Positions 62,332-64,000 of a stretch of 64,000 nucleotides of DNA are shown in pieces (positions within the stretch are counted from its first letter, which is position 1; each line of letters opens with the position of its first letter). Position numbers and translations under genes: made by a program. The notes beneath the pieces are model-generated. The model was not told the origin of the DNA. It made no database searches and saw only the letters and a program-made list of their open reading frames with translations. This stretch comes from Sphingomonadales bacterium (GTDB lineage: Bacteria > Pseudomonadota > Alphaproteobacteria > Sphingomonadales > Sphingomonadaceae), in the NCBI GenBank assembly GCA_016707885.1, contig JADJGU010000005.1, positions 1 through 64,000 of the forward strand. Reading direction: 5' to 3'.

Positions 62332-62780
62332 CTTATTTCTCCAGTGGGAGTTTGATGACGTTGAGAAGCTCTATGTTTCTCAACAATGTTTAGCCACAGT
62401 GACGCTACGACCAAGCCATTGACGCTACCGATCAAGATCATGAACCAGACTCCTTCCCATCTGAGTTCAAACAGAACCACAACAGCAACGGCCCAGAATG
62501 CGCCTACGACTGCTCCAAAAAGCCTGAATCGATTGATCGTCGATATCCATCCCAGCCTTCGCACAATGAACAACAAAGGAAGGCCGAAAAATGTAATTCC
62601 CGCTGCCGCTATCGGAACTACAAATGCCAGAAGGATCGCAAAATCGCGGGGTACGCTATGCCAGTTAATCTCGGTATCACTTTCAAAAACACCCCAAGCC
62701 ATAAACAGCATTAGGGTAGATATCGATGTGACAACACTGGAGGCAACCACTGCTAGCGCTTGCCTTTGAATAATCGGCAT
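62328..62780 (-). CDS. Small membrane protein between pdhC and lpdA
   Basis: 150 residues with four helices (LAVVASSVVTSISTLMLFMAW, FAILLAFVVPIAAAGITFFGLPLLFIV, RLFGAVVGAFWAVAVVVLFEL, MILIGSVNGLVVASLWL). No family is recognised. The ATG at 62780 is favoured; a TTG at 62798 overlaps the pdhC stop. It is four bases into lpdA by overlap and 14 bases after pdhC, so it is in the operon, but it is not part of the usual PDH gene set. Confidence 0.6.
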   Translation of the reverse strand: MPIIQRQALAVVASSVVTSISTLMLFMAWGVFESDTEINWHSVPRDFAILLAFVVPIAAAGITFFGLPLLFIVRRLGWISTINRFRLFGAVVGAFWAVAVVVLFELRWEGVWFMILIGSVNGLVVASLWLNIVEKHRASQRHQTPTGEIS

Positions 62781-62794
62781 CTTGCCTTTGCGCC

Positions 62795-64000
62795 TCAAGC
62801 CACCAACCCCAAAGGCTTCTCCACCAACTCCTTGAACACCTTCATCAGTTCCGCCCCATCGGCGCCATCAATCGCACGGTGGTCAAAGCTGCCGGTGGCG
62901 CTCATCACCGTCGCAATCGCCAGCGCGTCATCGACCACATAAGGCCGCTTTTCGCCCGCCCCGATCGCCATGATCATCGCTTGCGGCGGATTGATGACGG
63001 CCGTGAAATGCTTGATCCCCATCATGCCCATATTGCTGATCGAGGCGGTTCCGCCCTGATATTCGTGCGGTTGCAGCTTGCCATCCTTTGCCTTGGCGGC
63101 GAGTGCGGACATTTCGGTCGAGATGGTCGAGAGAGATTTGTTCGCCGCATCGACAATGATCGGGGTGATCAGGCCTGTGGGGATTGAGACCGCCACGCTG
63201 ATATCGGCACGGCTATATTGCAGCATATTGTCGCCCGCGAAGGAGACATTGCATTTCGGTACCTGGATCAATGCCAGCGCGAGCGCCTTGATCAGCATAT
63301 CGTTGACCGACAGTTTGACCCCGCGACCTTCGAGGCTGGCATTGAGTTCACCCCGAAGTTTGAGCAACGCATCGAGCCGGATATCAACCGTGAGGTAAAT
63401 GTGAGGCGCCTCTTGCATCGATTGGGTCAGGCGGCGTGCGATCGTCTTGCGCATGTTGCTCAGCTTGACGACTTCGTGCGGGATGCCGAAATCAGGGACT
63501 GCGGCCGGTGCTGCCGGTGTGACGGGCGCCGCGGCAGATGCGGCGGGAGCCGGAGTGGTGGCACCCGGCTGGGCACCCTCGACATCGGCTTTGACGATGC
63601 GACCGTTGGGGCCGGTGCCAGTTAGTCCTGCCAGCTCGACGCCCTTGTCTGCGGCGATGCGCCTTGCGAGTGGGCTCGCCTTGATGCGATCGCCTGCAGC
63701 TTTGGCAGGGGCTGCTGGTGCCGGAGCTGTGACAAGTGGTGGTGGAGGCGCTACAACCGGCTCTTCCGCTTTGGCTGTCGTTGGCGGCGTTGGCGCAACT
63801 TTGGCAGGTGCCGCTCCCTCATCCTCACCCTGGATCATTGCGATCACCGTGCCGACCTTCACCCCATCAGTGCCCTCGGCCACCAAAATCTGCGAAATCA
63901 CGCCTTCATCGACTGCCTCAAACTCCATCGTCGCCTTGTCGGTTTCAATTTCGGCAATCAAATCACCCGACGACACGCTGTCGCCTTCTTTCACCAACCA
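62795..64000 (-). CDS. pdhC: Pyruvate dehydrogenase E2 (dihydrolipoyl acetyltransferase), partial
   Basis: About 401 residues visible, open to the right edge; the N-terminal about 20 residues are missing. The lipoyl domain has the lipoyl Lys in EIETDKATMEFE. A Pro/Ala-rich linker follows, then the E3-binding domain ASPLARRIAADKGVELAGLTGTGPNGRI, a second linker and the catalytic domain, ending with SFDHRAIDGADGAELMKVF (His active site). It transfers acetyl groups to CoA. It leads the run pdhC, membrane protein, lpdA. Confidence 0.94.
   Translation of the reverse strand, partial: WLVKEGDSVSSGDLIAEIETDKATMEFEAVDEGVISQILVAEGTDGVKVGTVIAMIQGEDEGAAPAKVAPTPPTTAKAEEPVVAPPPPLVTAPAPAAPAKAAGDRIKASPLARRIAADKGVELAGLTGTGPNGRIVKADVEGAQPGATTPAPAASAAAPVTPAAPAAVPDFGIPHEVVKLSNMRKTIARRLTQSMQEAPHIYLTVDIRLDALLKLRGELNASLEGRGVKLSVNDMLIKALALALIQVPKCNVSFAGDNMLQYSRADISVAVSIPTGLITPIIVDAANKSLSTISTEMSALAAKAKDGKLQPHEYQGGTASISNMGMMGIKHFTAVINPPQAMIMAIGAGEKRPYVVDDALAIATVMSATGSFDHRAIDGADGAELMKVFKELVEKPLGLVA

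Noticed and set aside
1..64000. CRISPR arrays, rRNA genes, intact insertion sequences
   Set aside because: No regularly spaced repeat arrays, no rRNA-like stretches and no DDE transposase frames were seen.

Overview
The window looks like a chromosome segment of a sphingomonad alphaproteobacterium (Sphingomonadaceae, Sphingopyxis/Sphingorhabdus-like). The taxon is inferred from the core gene set and order (lipA, a COQ10/RatA gene, cinA, ispDF, dusB, ntrB-ntrC-ntrY-ntrX, a double-domain hfq, hflX, mazG) and from protein character; no database search was possible.

Positions 1 to about 27,830 are an integrated mobile element whose left end lies outside the window. From left to right it holds: a copper-resistance region (small Cys/Met/His-rich secreted proteins, a DUF411 protein, a PepSY membrane protein, copB, copA) led by an anti-sigma, periplasmic metal sensor and ECF sigma trio in the order of cnrYXH; divergent copC-copD; a MerR-type regulator facing a glutaredoxin-MauE fusion across a classic MerR operator; a mobilisation module (relaxase, MobC and a candidate oriT with an IncP-like nic sequence); plasmid/ICE-type backbone genes (DUF1289, DUF736, long ParB, DUF2958, a 69-aa protein, ArdC); a four-gene defence-like operon (MerR-like HTH, DNA methylase with a C-terminal PD-(D/E)XK-like nuclease, DUF3800, an unknown protein); a convergent pair with HEPN-like and PIN-like motifs; and a tyrosine integrase. 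Just beyond the integrase are two 19-bp copies of a tRNA 3' end (best fit tRNA-Pro), which I take as the right attachment site.

Positions 27,836 to 64,000 are core chromosome: an M28 peptidase, ettA, putP, envelope proteins, carbonic anhydrase, lipA, a COQ10-like protein, cinA, ispDF, dusB, the nitrogen-regulation cluster ntrBCYX, hfq, hflX, mazG, an aspartic protease, the run metG-tatD-holB-tmk-dac-rlpA-lytic transglycosylase, tRNA-Ser, an amidohydrolase, and pdhC-membrane protein-lpdA (pyruvate dehydrogenase E2 and E3), with pdhC cut by the right edge.

Seven genes (copB, copA, parB, the DUF3800 gene, the methylase, mazG, metG) read correctly only if one base is added to or removed from a short homopolymer, and one further gene has an in-frame amber codon. 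Because this affects core genes such as metG and mazG as well as the island, uncorrected assembly indels are the most economical explanation. The genes are therefore described at the length they should have, with the break positions stated.
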